This document shows, piece by piece, positions 1 to 8,890 of a stretch of DNA of 64,000 nucleotides. Numbering within the stretch: the stretch's first letter is position 1; every line of letters starts with the position of its first letter. The stretch comes from a bacterium (GTDB taxonomy: Bacteria > Zhuqueibacterota > Zhuqueibacteria > Residuimicrobiales > Residuimicrobiaceae), in NCBI GenBank assembly GCA_029565685.1, contig JAKQNR010000025.1, forward strand, positions 62,001 to 126,000, read 5' to 3'. Under the pieces are notes generated by a model, which saw nothing but the letters and a program-made list of their open reading frames with translations, was not told where the DNA came from and did not search any database. Made by a program: the position numbers and the translations under genes.

Positions 1-1275
1 CGCTCGAATAGCCGTAACCAGGAATTTCAGCCACCCCGAAGGCGGCTCCGCCAGCGTCAGGTAAAGAGGGCGCGGGGTGAGGATCAATGAATGGTCGTCC
101 ATCTCCTGCACGGCTCCGTCCTGGTCCACCATCGTTCGGATGCGCAGGTCCGCGCCTAAATCCAATGGATGCGGATCGGCGATGGTCCATGCAGCCAGCT
201 TGATCTCATCCTTCTGGGTGAACAGCAGCACAAAGTCGTCTGCATCTGTGACGTCGATCCGTCCCTGCGGCATCCAACCGCTCAGCTGCGTGGTCAGGGT
301 CTTCATGGCGGTGTAGGCGGGTTTGGCCGCATAGTCCCAGGTGACAGTGCCAAAGTGATGTTCGATCTCTTTCGGATCCTGGCCGTCGTCGTGCCAATCG
401 TACCAGATGCTGACGGGCACGCCTGTCGCCATGTTGCTGAGCCATTGCCGCGCCAGATAATTGCCCTGCAGGAGCGGCGAGAGCGTGACAGCGGAATAAC
501 CCCATTCGCCGCTTAAAACCGGTATTCGCTTGGCAGCCGGCCTATAGGTTTCGATTAGCATTTTCAGCATCTCATATTCCGGCAACGCGGATTCCGGCCC
601 AAGCCGGGCGTTGCGATAGGGGTGGACGCTGACGCCGTCGACGAGCTCCAGCAACCCCCTGTCAAAGCAGGCTTCGAGAAAAGGGAAATCAAACCCCGAG
701 ACCGCGGGCGCGACGATGCAGGCGTCACGGTCATGCTGCCGGATCGCCGGCGTGACGGCCCGGCACCAGGCCATATAATCATCCACATTGGGTTGCGGCG
801 TCCAGAAATGATCCAGGTTGGGTTCGTTCCATAGCTCCCAGATAATCTCTCGATCCGCATAACGGGCGCTGAGCGCGGAACAGAACCGGGCATAGGCCCG
901 GCGGCCGCTCTCTGAAAAGGGCGCGAGCCCATCATCGTAGAGGGGGTTGCCATAGTTGATGATGAACAGCAGGCGGATTTTGCGCTGATCCAGATTTTCG
1001 ATCAAGCGATCGATCGCGCGGAAATTGTATTCCCCGCTGTTCTTTTCAACCGCAGCCCAGGAGACATCCATGCGAACGATGCCGATGCCGGCTTGCTCGA
1101 TCATCTGCCAGTCTTTTTCACCGCCTTGATAGAAATGGATGTTGACGCCGACGCCCTGGGGCACTGTTCGCATTTGCACCTGCGGGTGAATTTGGGGCTT
1201 AACCCGCGCGCTTTCCTGACAGCTCGCCATCATCAGCGCAAGAGACAGCAACGCACTGAAAATTGTTTTTTTCAT
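1..1275 (-). CDS. Secreted clan-A glycoside hydrolase (GH39/GH5-like), truncated by window edge
   Basis: The frame is open from ATG at 1275 to the window edge (425 codons, C-terminus missing). The N-terminus is a lipoprotein signal: MKKTIFS, a hydrophobic run, then a lipobox ending LMMASC with Cys at residue 19, so it is probably outer-membrane anchored. A TIM-barrel glycosidase follows. WELWNEPN carries the Asn-Glu pair of the acid/base at the end of strand 4 in clan GH-A, and LSGEWGYS carries a plausible nucleophile Glu. GIVRMDVSWAAVE and VSVHPYRN are also typical of GH39/GH5-like enzymes. Substrate is unknown; beta-xylosidase- or mannanase-like activity is possible. There is no clear Shine-Dalgarno before the ATG. 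The family subdivision is uncertain, but the glycosidase call is firm. Confidence 0.8.
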   Translation of the reverse strand, partial: MKKTIFSALLSLALMMASCQESARVKPQIHPQVQMRTVPQGVGVNIHFYQGGEKDWQMIEQAGIGIVRMDVSWAAVEKNSGEYNFRAIDRLIENLDQRKIRLLFIINYGNPLYDDGLAPFSESGRRAYARFCSALSARYADREIIWELWNEPNLDHFWTPQPNVDDYMAWCRAVTPAIRQHDRDACIVAPAVSGFDFPFLEACFDRGLLELVDGVSVHPYRNARLGPESALPEYEMLKMLIETYRPAAKRIPVLSGEWGYSAVTLSPLLQGNYLARQWLSNMATGVPVSIWYDWHDDGQDPKEIEHHFGTVTWDYAAKPAYTAMKTLTTQLSGWMPQGRIDVTDADDFVLLFTQKDEIKLAAWTIADPHPLDLGADLRIRTMVDQDGAVQEMDDHSLILTPRPLYLTLAEPPSGWLKFLVTAIRA

Positions 1276-1837
1276 CAAATTTCGCCTGAGTTTGTCAATC
1301 GGTGCGACATTCGTTCGGTCCCATCGGGGATGCTGAAGCGGATCCTTCCGCTGCTTGATAATTTAAAAACCGGATGACTTTCATCAGTGGAAATATAAGC
1401 CGCGCTTTTTAGAAGAACAAACGATTTTTTGTTTCCGCCGCGTCGTTTGAATCTCTGCGTCAGCCTTCACGGCCATTCGGCTTGCTTTTTATCCGCCGCT
1501 GGCCAGGTTTTTAAATCGAAGCAAGCATCGCAGAACGGCCTATTGTCGAACGTCTAAGAGGCGGTCTGCTTTTTTTAATTTGAATGCCGCAGGGCATCCA
1601 CTACTCGAGCGAAAGGCGTTTATGAATAACCGGCTTTTTTATTTTTTGTGTAGTGTATGTTCTGGTTGCCGTCTTATCACGCGGCGGTCGGCAGTGACGA
1701 CAGGCTGGTGACCCTCTGTCATCAGCGGACAATGATTGCGGCAGTCGCTGGAACGTCGGGAATGACTGTATCGGACAATACCGTTTCGGGCATGAAAATG
1801 AAGGAACAGGAAAAGGGAGGTCAGTGTATCTGAGAGG
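1276..1837. other. Intergenic region, no gene recognised
   Basis: About 560 bases lie between the start of the glycoside hydrolase and the end of the acylphosphatase gene, both on the minus strand. There are short T-rich runs near 1385-1440 and 1570-1645 but no convincing terminator hairpin, tRNA or conserved reading frame. It should contain the promoter of the gene that starts at 1275; I found no good -35/-10 pair. Confidence 0.5.
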
Positions 1838-2131
1838 TTAATAGTCAATGCGGAAATCACGGTAATGGCTGAGAGCGGAGGAGACAAAGGTCACTGATTC
1901 CACCAAGCCCCATCCGGGCCCTTTATGGCACCATTGCAGAAAGGCATCCAGCTGTCGCTCCGACCCCTCTGCCTCGATATAGACCCGGCCATCCGACAGG
2001 TTTCTCACCAAACCGGTGATGCCAAGGCTTTGCGCCTGGTGAACGGCGCTCCAGCGGAATCCAACGCCTTGAACCCGTCCCGATACATGGATTTTGTATA
2101 AACGTTTCTGTTCCGCCATGTTTTCGACCAA
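1838..2131 (-). CDS. acyP: Acylphosphatase
   Basis: Small cytosolic enzyme hydrolysing acyl-phosphates such as acetyl phosphate or 1,3-bisphosphoglycerate. At 97 residues it has the usual length. The signature VSGRVQGVGFR carries the phosphate-binding loop with catalytic Arg, and GLVRNLSDGRVYIEAEG carries catalytic Asn and the second family motif. The start is probably TTG at 2131: AAGGA lies about five bases upstream of it on the minus strand, whereas the internal ATG at 2119 has that site 17 bases away. The gene is divergent from the transglutaminase-like gene, with about 80 bases between the TTG and the GTG at 2210. Identification is firm; only the start is debatable. Confidence 0.92.
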   Translation of the reverse strand: MVENMAEQKRLYKIHVSGRVQGVGFRWSAVHQAQSLGITGLVRNLSDGRVYIEAEGSERQLDAFLQWCHKGPGWGLVESVTFVSSALSHYRDFRIDY

Positions 2132-2138
2132 CTATTCC

Positions 2139-2168
2139 TTGACAAACGCAGTGCTTTTAGCCTATATT
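2139..2168 (+). promoter_or_regulatory. Sigma-70-like promoter for the transglutaminase-like gene
   Basis: A consensus TTGACA at 2139-2144 is followed by TATATT at 2163-2168 (18-base spacer; CTATAT at 2162 gives 17). It points at the + strand gene starting at 2258, giving a leader of roughly 85 bases. The -35 overlaps the 5' untranslated region of the divergent acylphosphatase gene. Confidence 0.65.
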
Positions 2169-2257
2169 TAAGCATCCTGCTTTCCCTCTCGGCGGTCTGC
2201 CGCCGGCCGGTGGTAGGCTCTAAAAACACAGGACGCTCTAATGAAACGGACCCTTCT

Positions 2258-3646
2258 ATGACCCATTCCAAGCGGATGACTCGAGTCCTTGCTTGTCTGT
2301 TTTTTTTACTGCTGCTCGCCAACCTATATGTGTTTTTGACTCGTGAATGGGAAAGTTCCTTTTATCCCACATCCTATGCAACATTATACTATCCTGCCGA
2401 TATTCCGACCATCCGTAAGTGGAAAGTCGTGGATCGCAACCATCTTCAGCTGTTTCTTCATGGCCAAGCGCGGGTGACAGAATGGCAGGTTTACACCGAC
2501 GGCGGCCGGCCCCAGCGCGCTCTCGGCATGTCGCCGTCCTTTCAAGTCGATACCACGTTTGCCCAATTGCACGCCTATCGTCTCGTGCCTGTTCCAGCCG
2601 ATGCCTGCCCGGCCGTGGAAGTGACCATGCAGTTCTATTCACGCGAGTTCTATGGTTCCCTGGGCATGCGCCGCAGCACGGATGCTTATATTGTACGGTC
2701 CAACGTCCCCTGTGGCGAATTCCGCCAATTCGCGCTTCAAGAGTGGGTGGATGACTATGCCTATGTCGGCAGGCAGGGGCTTGACGAGACCGACCGCCTG
2801 TTGCGCGAGGAGGTGGGCATTCGGCAGAACGATGCCACGTTTGTGCGCATGGAAAAGCTCACCCGCTATCTGCGCATCAAGCTCAAGGATGCGCGCGGCG
2901 TGCCCAAGGACGATGAACGCTGGATGAATCCGTGGCTGCTTTATCAGGAGATGGCGAGGGGCACAGGAAAAGGGTGGTGCACCCAACACGCGCAGATCTA
3001 TGTCTATTGGGCGAACCGCGCCGGCATACCGACGCGATTCGTGTTCGGCGCCCGCACAGAGGACAACACCATTGTCTACACCGGGCATGCGTTCGCCGAA
3101 TCGTTCATCAAGGAGCAGAACCGTTGGGCTTTTGTCGACTTGGCGCACGCCCACATTTACATCACCGACAAGAACGGCCTGGTGTTGAACGCTGCGCAGC
3201 TCTTTCATCTGAATCAGCACAATGCCTTTGACGGCGTTCGAGCGCGCCTGTATATGGACTGGGAATGGCCGACCAAGCTGGGGCTTGCCTTTTCCGATAC
3301 CGTGGTGACGGTGCCCTACCCGCAGTGCAACGAAACCGTGCGCAATGAATTTACCTCGCACTCTATTCTGAAATACCGCCGGCCGCCGAATGTGGAGGAC
3401 GTGCGCGAGATCTATACGGGATTTCTCCGTGATCGGACGTTTTTAACCGGCAACCTGGAACGCTACCTGTGTAAGCCGCAGCTTGCTTATTCGCTGTATC
3501 CGACGGAAGGGGTGCGGACTTATGCTATCCGCCGCATTCTATTTGCCGCCCTGGCGGCCAGTCTCCTGCTCTGGCTCTTTTTCAGCCTCTATCAGAGAAA
3601 ACGGGCCGGCGCCGCCACCCGGGCACGAGATCCAGTCCGGTGGTGA
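2258..3646 (+). CDS. Membrane-anchored transglutaminase-like protein
   Basis: A protein of 462 residues with one transmembrane helix near each end: residues about 10-28 after MTRVLACLF, and a C-terminal hydrophobic run followed by YQRKRAG. The core is a transglutaminase/protease fold. The triad would be Cys in GKGWCTQH (about residue 241), His in TGHAFAESF (about 277) and Asp in AFVDLAHAH (about 294). Bacterial members act as cysteine proteases or cross-linkers, and the substrate cannot be told. I chose ATG 2258; an in-frame GTG at 2210 lies upstream and ATG 2276 would begin right before the first helix. The start overlaps a six-codon reading frame (2241-2261) that has AGGA ahead of it, so initiation may be coupled. 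A strong promoter lies at 2139-2168. Confidence 0.75.
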   Translation: MTHSKRMTRVLACLFFLLLLANLYVFLTREWESSFYPTSYATLYYPADIPTIRKWKVVDRNHLQLFLHGQARVTEWQVYTDGGRPQRALGMSPSFQVDTTFAQLHAYRLVPVPADACPAVEVTMQFYSREFYGSLGMRRSTDAYIVRSNVPCGEFRQFALQEWVDDYAYVGRQGLDETDRLLREEVGIRQNDATFVRMEKLTRYLRIKLKDARGVPKDDERWMNPWLLYQEMARGTGKGWCTQHAQIYVYWANRAGIPTRFVFGARTEDNTIVYTGHAFAESFIKEQNRWAFVDLAHAHIYITDKNGLVLNAAQLFHLNQHNAFDGVRARLYMDWEWPTKLGLAFSDTVVTVPYPQCNETVRNEFTSHSILKYRRPPNVEDVREIYTGFLRDRTFLTGNLERYLCKPQLAYSLYPTEGVRTYAIRRILFAALAASLLLWLFFSLYQRKRAGAATRARDPVRW

Positions 3647-3663
3647 CCAGCATGCATTCCAAA

Positions 3664-3691
3664 GCCGGCGGCCGTCTTGTATACCGCCGGC
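3664..3691 (+). terminator. GC-rich stem-loop after the transglutaminase-like gene
   Basis: GCCGGCGG at 3664-3671 and CCGCCGGC at 3684-3691 form a perfect eight-base stem with a twelve-base loop, 18 bases after the stop codon. A short TTTT at 3700-3703 follows. It may be a weak terminator or a transcript-end stabiliser. Confidence 0.4.
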
Positions 3692-3778
3692 GAGCAGGCT
3701 TTTAGAGCTTAACTTGCGGGCCAGGCGCGAACCAAAGACCGCCTGACCAACTTTTCATTCTTAACTCTGGAGTCCGCT

Positions 3779-6100
3779 ATGGCAAACCGTTTCATCTTTT
3801 TCGTCGCCGGCGCTCTGGCCCTCCTTTTCGGCCATGTCGATGGTGCGGATGAACTGTTTAAACCGGACCATCGTTTGTGGACGCCGCAGCCGGATGAGGT
3901 CTATCTTCAAGAAGTATCTGAGAAAATAAACACGACCAGTCCGGTTACATCCATCGCCCTGTTCAAAGACAAACTCTTTCTTGTGATGCAGGGCTCGATC
4001 CATCGGCTGGACGATGGTGCGGTGATCCCCATGGCTCAGGCTCCGGCTGAAATCCGCCGGCTGATGGTTCTGCAGGAGCGGTTGTATGCGCTGTCTGAAT
4101 CCGGTTTGCATCAGTGGGATGGAGCGGGGTGGAGGCGTTTGAGCGAGAGGCCTATTATTGATCTCTGCCTCCACCGCGGGGCGCTGCACGCCGCAACCGA
4201 GGAGGCGGTCTATCGCTGCACGCAGGGGACGTTTGTCGACATCGAGCCCAAAGGCGGCTATCTGTCCAGCGATATCACGGTGGTCATGGCTGATGGTTCG
4301 CAGGTGCTGAGCGATCCGGTGCGCCTGGGTCCCATCCAGCGCATCGCCTCCTACAGCGGCACGCTCTATGTCCTGCGGCCGGGAAAATTGGTGCTGTTCG
4401 ACGGGCGTATTGTAAATGAAAATCATATCGATTGGGGCGAATTGGCTTCCCCCAACACCAACGATTTGCTGGCCGTGGGAAGCCGGCTTTTTATCGCTAC
4501 GGATCGCGGGCTGAGCGTCTTGCGCGGTGCAGCTGTAACGACGATCAAGGGGACCGATGGCCTGCCGGTGGAAGAGACCACCTGCCTGACGCAGGGCTTC
4601 GATCATGACATATGGATCGGCACCACCACCGGCGCCGTGCGCATGCTCAAAAACGGTTGGCATTACTTTGGGCCCGAACGCTGGTTGCCGGCGGACCATG
4701 TTCACGCGATTGCGGTGGAGGGCCGCACGGTGGCCATCGCGACCGACGGCGGCGTCGGCCTGATTCGTTATGAACCCTATACGCTGGCTAAAAAGGCCAT
4801 GTATTATGAACGTCGCCTCGAGGCATTCGGCCACAAACGGTTAGGCTTTATTCACTCTCTGTACAGGAACAAGGATACCGGCGAATGGATCCGTGAAATC
4901 AGCGATAACGACGGCGGCCACACCGCGCCGTATCTGACTGCGATGTGTTACAAATATGCCGTCACCGGAGATGAGGAGGCCCGCCGCGAGGCGGTCCATT
5001 CCTTCAAGGCCATGGTCTGGCTTGAACAGATTACGCAGAAAAAAGGCTTTGTGGCGCGCGCCATCTGGTCGACCACCGGAGACCAGGACAGAATGGCTCG
5101 TCAGGGTTCCGGAGGCCTGCCGGCGAAATGGTATCCCAGCAAAGACGGCAAATGGTACTGGAAGGGCGATACCTCCAGCGACGAGATCGATGCGCACTTT
5201 TACGCCGTGTCGCTGTTCCATGATCTGGTCGCTCAGGGCGAGGAAAAAGAACTGGCCAAACAGCATCTGCTTCGCATCGCTGATCACATCATTGCCAACG
5301 GATGGGTGTTGCGCGACATGGACGGTCAGCCGACACGATGGGGTCGATGGGATCCAGACTACCTGCTGCGTCCCTACGGCTATGTGGCCCGCGGCTTGAA
5401 CGGCATGCAGGCGCAAACTTATATGCTCACCGCCCTGGCCCTGTCCGGCGGCAACAAAAAATACCAGGACGCATTTGATCAGTTGATGCGCTGGGGGTAT
5501 CAGAATTATACGGTGCGGCAAAAGATCACTTTTCCGCCGGAAGACATCGCCCCCTGGGATGATAATTTGGCCAATTTCTGCTATTATACCCTGTTTCGCT
5601 ACAGCCGGGATACGGAGCAGTTTCCGATCTACCTTCGCAGCCTGGAGCGAACCTGGGAGCTGAAGCGGCTGGAGCATGTTCCCTGGTATAATTTCACTTA
5701 TGGCGCCGTCACCGGCAACGATTGCGAAGTCGAGCGCGCGGTTCAGCATCTGCGCGAGTGGAGTCTGGATTGTATCGCCCACCGCTATACCAATTCTCAC
5801 CGCGATGACCTCTATCCAGAGCCGGGTTATACGAACTATGGCGGCGGGACCAGAGCCATGTCGCCGCGCGAGATATCGACCGGCAGTTATGTGATGCCCT
5901 ATGACGGCGGCAGCGGTGAAAATAGAATGGCGGCGCCCACTGGTTTTCTGCGTGATTATTGGATGGGACGCTATCACGGATTCATCTGCGCGCCCGCTGT
6001 TCAGGCGGCTGAGTTGATCTCTGTGCCGATGCAGGACGCAGGGAGTCACGGCGCTAAACCCTACAGCGGGCCGCCGCGTCCGGACATCAGACTGCGATGA
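3779..6100 (+). CDS. Secreted two-domain protein: beta-propeller plus alpha/alpha-toroid domain
   Basis: A protein of 773 residues with an N-terminal Sec signal (hydrophobic run ending near HVDGA, residue 22). Residues about 60-340 form short repeated units of the two-component-regulator propeller kind, for example HDIWIGTTTGAVRMLKNGW and VAIATDGGVGLI. Residues about 360-770 are rich in aromatic residues and helices (DNDGGHTAPYLTAMCYKY, GDTSSDEIDAHFYAVSLFHD, YNFTYGAVTGNDCEVERA), resembling (alpha/alpha) toroid lyases or glycosidases. I do not recognise a characterised family. A TGGAG ribosome site precedes ATG 3779. The next gene, an Ldh-type dehydrogenase, starts 94 bases downstream. A role in polysaccharide or uronate breakdown is inferred from context only. 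Confidence 0.6.
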   Translation: MANRFIFFVAGALALLFGHVDGADELFKPDHRLWTPQPDEVYLQEVSEKINTTSPVTSIALFKDKLFLVMQGSIHRLDDGAVIPMAQAPAEIRRLMVLQERLYALSESGLHQWDGAGWRRLSERPIIDLCLHRGALHAATEEAVYRCTQGTFVDIEPKGGYLSSDITVVMADGSQVLSDPVRLGPIQRIASYSGTLYVLRPGKLVLFDGRIVNENHIDWGELASPNTNDLLAVGSRLFIATDRGLSVLRGAAVTTIKGTDGLPVEETTCLTQGFDHDIWIGTTTGAVRMLKNGWHYFGPERWLPADHVHAIAVEGRTVAIATDGGVGLIRYEPYTLAKKAMYYERRLEAFGHKRLGFIHSLYRNKDTGEWIREISDNDGGHTAPYLTAMCYKYAVTGDEEARREAVHSFKAMVWLEQITQKKGFVARAIWSTTGDQDRMARQGSGGLPAKWYPSKDGKWYWKGDTSSDEIDAHFYAVSLFHDLVAQGEEKELAKQHLLRIADHIIANGWVLRDMDGQPTRWGRWDPDYLLRPYGYVARGLNGMQAQTYMLTALALSGGNKKYQDAFDQLMRWGYQNYTVRQKITFPPEDIAPWDDNLANFCYYTLFRYSRDTEQFPIYLRSLERTWELKRLEHVPWYNFTYGAVTGNDCEVERAVQHLREWSLDCIAHRYTNSHRDDLYPEPGYTNYGGGTRAMSPREISTGSYVMPYDGGSGENRMAAPTGFLRDYWMGRYHGFICAPAVQAAELISVPMQDAGSHGAKPYSGPPRPDIRLR

Positions 6101-6194
6101 ACCTTTTGTTAAGACAGATGCAGGAAAAAACGATTGCGTATTCCGTAATTTCCATCGCACCATGTTCAGCCTATAACAAAATCGAGGAATAGAA

Positions 6195-7322
6195 ATGACC
6201 AACACCATCATCTACCGCTATGACGCGTTGAAAAACTTTTGTGAGGATGCGTTTAAAAAACTCGGATTTTCACCAAAGGACAGTGAAATCATCACCGATG
6301 TCCTGCTGCTCTCTGACCTGTACGGCATCGAATCGCACGGCATGCAGCGGTTGGTGCGCTATCACAAGGGCATTGAAAAAGGCATGATCAAGGTTGACGC
6401 CAAGCCGGAGATCGTCTTTGAAACCCCGGTGTCCCTGGTCATCGACGGCCATGACGGCATGGGACAACTCAATTCCCATTTTGCCATGACCCGGACCATC
6501 GAGAAAGCGCAAAAAGCGGGCGTCTGCATCGCCACCGTGCGCAACTCGAATCATTTCGGTATTGCGGGTTATTACGCCAAGATGGCGAGCGACAAAGGGT
6601 ATATCGGATTTGCCATGACCAATTCCGAAGCGATTATGGTCCCGACGTTCGGCCGCATGGCGATGATCGGCAGCAATCCGATCGCTATGGCCATGCCGGC
6701 CAAGCCATACCCGTTTTTCTTCGATGCCTCCACCACCGTGGTCACTCGGGGCAAATTGGAGATCTATAACAAGAACAACAAGCCGCTTCCTGAAGGGTGG
6801 GCGCTGGATAAAAACGGCAAAGGTTCGACCGACGCAGCGGATGTGCTGAAAAATATCGTAGCCAAAGCCGGAGGCGGCATCATGCCGCTCGGCGGCGAAT
6901 TCGAACGCACCGGCAGCCACAAGGGTTATGGATACGGCATGGTTTGCGAAATTTTTTGTTCGATTCTGTCCCAGGGCATCACCTCCAATCGCACTCATCA
7001 GGACGGCAAGGGCGGAACCTGTCACGGCTTTGCCTGTATAGACCCGAAAATTTTCGGCGATGCACAGGCGATCGAAGAAAAATTGTCCGCTTTTCTGCAG
7101 GAACTGCGCCAGGCCCCGAAAAGCGAGGGCGCGGAACGCATATACACCCATGGGGAAAAAGAGATTCTTGCTTATGCGGATCGCATGAAAAACGGCATCG
7201 CGATCAATGTCCACACCGTGGCGGAGATGGTCGATTTCTGTTCGTTTGTCGGCCTGGAGGTCAAACGCTATCTCGGCGAAGTGGACCTTGACGGCATTCA
7301 ACGGGCCAGTTCCTACAAGTAA
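6195..7322 (+). CDS. Ldh-family NAD(P)-dependent oxidoreductase (type 2 malate/L-lactate/ureidoglycolate dehydrogenase)
   Basis: A cytosolic protein of 375 residues, about the normal length for the LDH2/MDH2 family. Family features include LSDLYGIESHGMQRLVRY near residues 40-57, with the conserved Ser-His-Gly, and IDGHDGMGQ. NSNHFGIAGYYA carries the catalytic His region, followed by TNSEAIMVPTFGR, GSNPIAMAMP and GSHKGYGYGMVCEI. Members reduce 2-keto acids or 2,3-diketo sugar acids (2,3-diketo-L-gulonate, delta-pyrroline carboxylate, sulfolactate), so the substrate cannot be fixed. Sitting between a putative polysaccharide enzyme and a sugar-isomerase-like protein suggests a sugar-acid intermediate. 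GAGGAA precedes ATG 6195 at normal spacing. No signal peptide. Confidence 0.85.
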   Translation: MTNTIIYRYDALKNFCEDAFKKLGFSPKDSEIITDVLLLSDLYGIESHGMQRLVRYHKGIEKGMIKVDAKPEIVFETPVSLVIDGHDGMGQLNSHFAMTRTIEKAQKAGVCIATVRNSNHFGIAGYYAKMASDKGYIGFAMTNSEAIMVPTFGRMAMIGSNPIAMAMPAKPYPFFFDASTTVVTRGKLEIYNKNNKPLPEGWALDKNGKGSTDAADVLKNIVAKAGGGIMPLGGEFERTGSHKGYGYGMVCEIFCSILSQGITSNRTHQDGKGGTCHGFACIDPKIFGDAQAIEEKLSAFLQELRQAPKSEGAERIYTHGEKEILAYADRMKNGIAINVHTVAEMVDFCSFVGLEVKRYLGEVDLDGIQRASSYK

Positions 7323-7413
7323 CGGGCTTGTCGACGGGCCGCGCTGGTTTCGTGGCCCCTCGGGCAAAGGCGTTTTGCGAGTTTGATACCGAACATACCC
7401 AGGAGGTGAGCGA

Positions 7414-8826
7414 ATGATCTATGGAGAGCTTTCCCGGAGGGATTTTTTTTCATCCACCCTGGCAGCCGGATCGGTGATGGCGTTCTCCGGACTGAACAGG
7501 GTCCTGGCCGCTGAGGCCGCTTCTTCTTCAACCAATACGCCCACGCGCATTCAAGTGGTCTATATGGCCAAACCCATTCCCACTTGGCCTTGTCCGGATC
7601 TCGATGTCAGGGCGGAGATAGACAAAATAGACCAGCAGCTGCGCGCGCTGCAAAAGCAATGCGGCCATCCTGTGCAATTCTGCGGCGGCCAGTTGGTGCG
7701 AACCGCGGACGACATGCCGGGATTTCTGGCCGGGGTTCAGCAGGTCGACGGCATTCTGGCGTTCAACCTCACCTCCACTTGCGGCCCGATGTTCTCGCCG
7801 ATCGTATCCCTGGGCATTCCCACGGTGCTTTTTTCTCAGCCCTACAGCGGTCACGACTGGTCCACGGTTTCCGCTATGCAAAAACAGGGCAAAAAAGTGG
7901 AGGTTATCGCCAGCAGTGATTTCAACGATCTGCTGCCGGTCCTGCGCATTTTCGCTGCGCTGCGACGCACACGGCAGACGCATATCCTCTGCCTGCGTGC
8001 CGGCCAGGAGAAGAAATCTTCAGAGACCGATTTGGAGGCGCGTTTCGGTCTGCGCATCTCGCTGATGGATTATGCGGAGCTCAACGCGTTGTATGCACAG
8101 GCGGATGAAAAAACGGCCGCAGGAATGGCCGATGCGTTTATCGCCGGAGCGGTGCGCATGATCGAGCCCGGCCGCAAGGATGTGATCGATTCCATGAAGC
8201 TCTATCTGGCTGTCCAGGCGTTGTTGGCGAAACACGGGTCCGAGGTCATCACTATCGACTGTCTGGGAGGATTCAAGCGCAACGATCTGCCCGCGTATCC
8301 CTGCGTCGCCTGGACCATGTTGAACAACAGCGGCCGTATCGGCGTGTGCGAAGCGGACCTGCCCTCTACGGTCACCCAGGTGCTGCTGCAGTACCTGAGC
8401 GGCAAACCCGGTTTTGTCAGCGATCCGGTTATCGATACCAAAACCAACACGGTGATTCACGCTCATTGCGTCTCTGCTACCAAAATGGATGGACCGGAGG
8501 CTGCGGCTGAGCCCTATGCGATCCGCTCTCACATGGAGGACAACCGGGGTGTTGCCGTTCAGGTCAAGATGCGTGTGGGCCAGGAGATCACTCTGGCCAA
8601 GCTTGCGGACGCCGGCGTCATGCTCATCAGCACGGGAAAAATCATCGATAATCCGGAGGGGCCGCGCGGCTGCCGGACCAAGGTGACCACCCAGGTCGCT
8701 GATGCGGACAAGCTGCTGCATGATTACCGCGGCGGACTGCATCGTTTGATTTTCTACGGCAATTGGGTCTCCGAGGTCAAAAAGATGGGACGCCTGGCGG
8801 GATTTGAAGTGGTAGAGGAGATCTGA
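7414..8826 (+). CDS. Tat-exported L-fucose/L-arabinose-isomerase-fold protein
   Basis: A protein of 470 residues beginning with a twin-arginine signal (LSRRDFFSSTLAAG, then a hydrophobic stretch and a cleavage-like AEAASS). The body resembles the L-fucose isomerase superfamily: an N-terminal Rossmann-like part with VDGILAFNLTSTCGPM and GIPTVLFSQPYSGHDW, then a C-terminal part with IDCLGGFKR, YPCVAWTMLN, GVCEADLPST and IHAHCVSATKMDG. The glutamate in GVCEADL and the His in HAHC are candidate metal ligands. Sugar isomerases are normally cytosolic, so the Tat signal is unusual. A very strong AGGAGGTGAGCG ribosome site precedes ATG 7414. It is last in the + strand cluster; a stem-loop follows the stop codon directly. 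Confidence 0.72.
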   Translation: MIYGELSRRDFFSSTLAAGSVMAFSGLNRVLAAEAASSSTNTPTRIQVVYMAKPIPTWPCPDLDVRAEIDKIDQQLRALQKQCGHPVQFCGGQLVRTADDMPGFLAGVQQVDGILAFNLTSTCGPMFSPIVSLGIPTVLFSQPYSGHDWSTVSAMQKQGKKVEVIASSDFNDLLPVLRIFAALRRTRQTHILCLRAGQEKKSSETDLEARFGLRISLMDYAELNALYAQADEKTAAGMADAFIAGAVRMIEPGRKDVIDSMKLYLAVQALLAKHGSEVITIDCLGGFKRNDLPAYPCVAWTMLNNSGRIGVCEADLPSTVTQVLLQYLSGKPGFVSDPVIDTKTNTVIHAHCVSATKMDGPEAAAEPYAIRSHMEDNRGVAVQVKMRVGQEITLAKLADAGVMLISTGKIIDNPEGPRGCRTKVTTQVADADKLLHDYRGGLHRLIFYGNWVSEVKKMGRLAGFEVVEEI

Positions 8827-8859
8827 ATCCCCTCTCCCGAGTGACCAGGGAGAAGGGAT
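8827..8859 (+). terminator. Stem-loop immediately after the isomerase-like gene
   Basis: ATCCCCTCTCCC at 8827-8838 pairs with GGGAGAAGGGAT at 8848-8859 (12 base pairs, one mismatch) around a nine-base loop. It starts right after the TGA at 8824-8826 and sits between convergent genes. There is no U-tract, so it may be a processing or stabilising hairpin rather than a classical terminator. Confidence 0.45.
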
Positions 8860-8890
8860 CGCAGACGGCTTTAAGCCGCAGGGAAATGCC

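Noticed and set aside
1639-1887. A small minus-strand frame beginning MSPPLS
   Set aside because: It overlaps the 3' end of the acylphosphatase gene out of frame and has no family features.
4841-6211. Long open frame on the minus strand opposite the propeller/toroid gene
   Set aside because: It is antisense to a well-supported gene, has low-complexity shadow composition (many Ile/Arg/His), no ribosome site and no recognisable domain.
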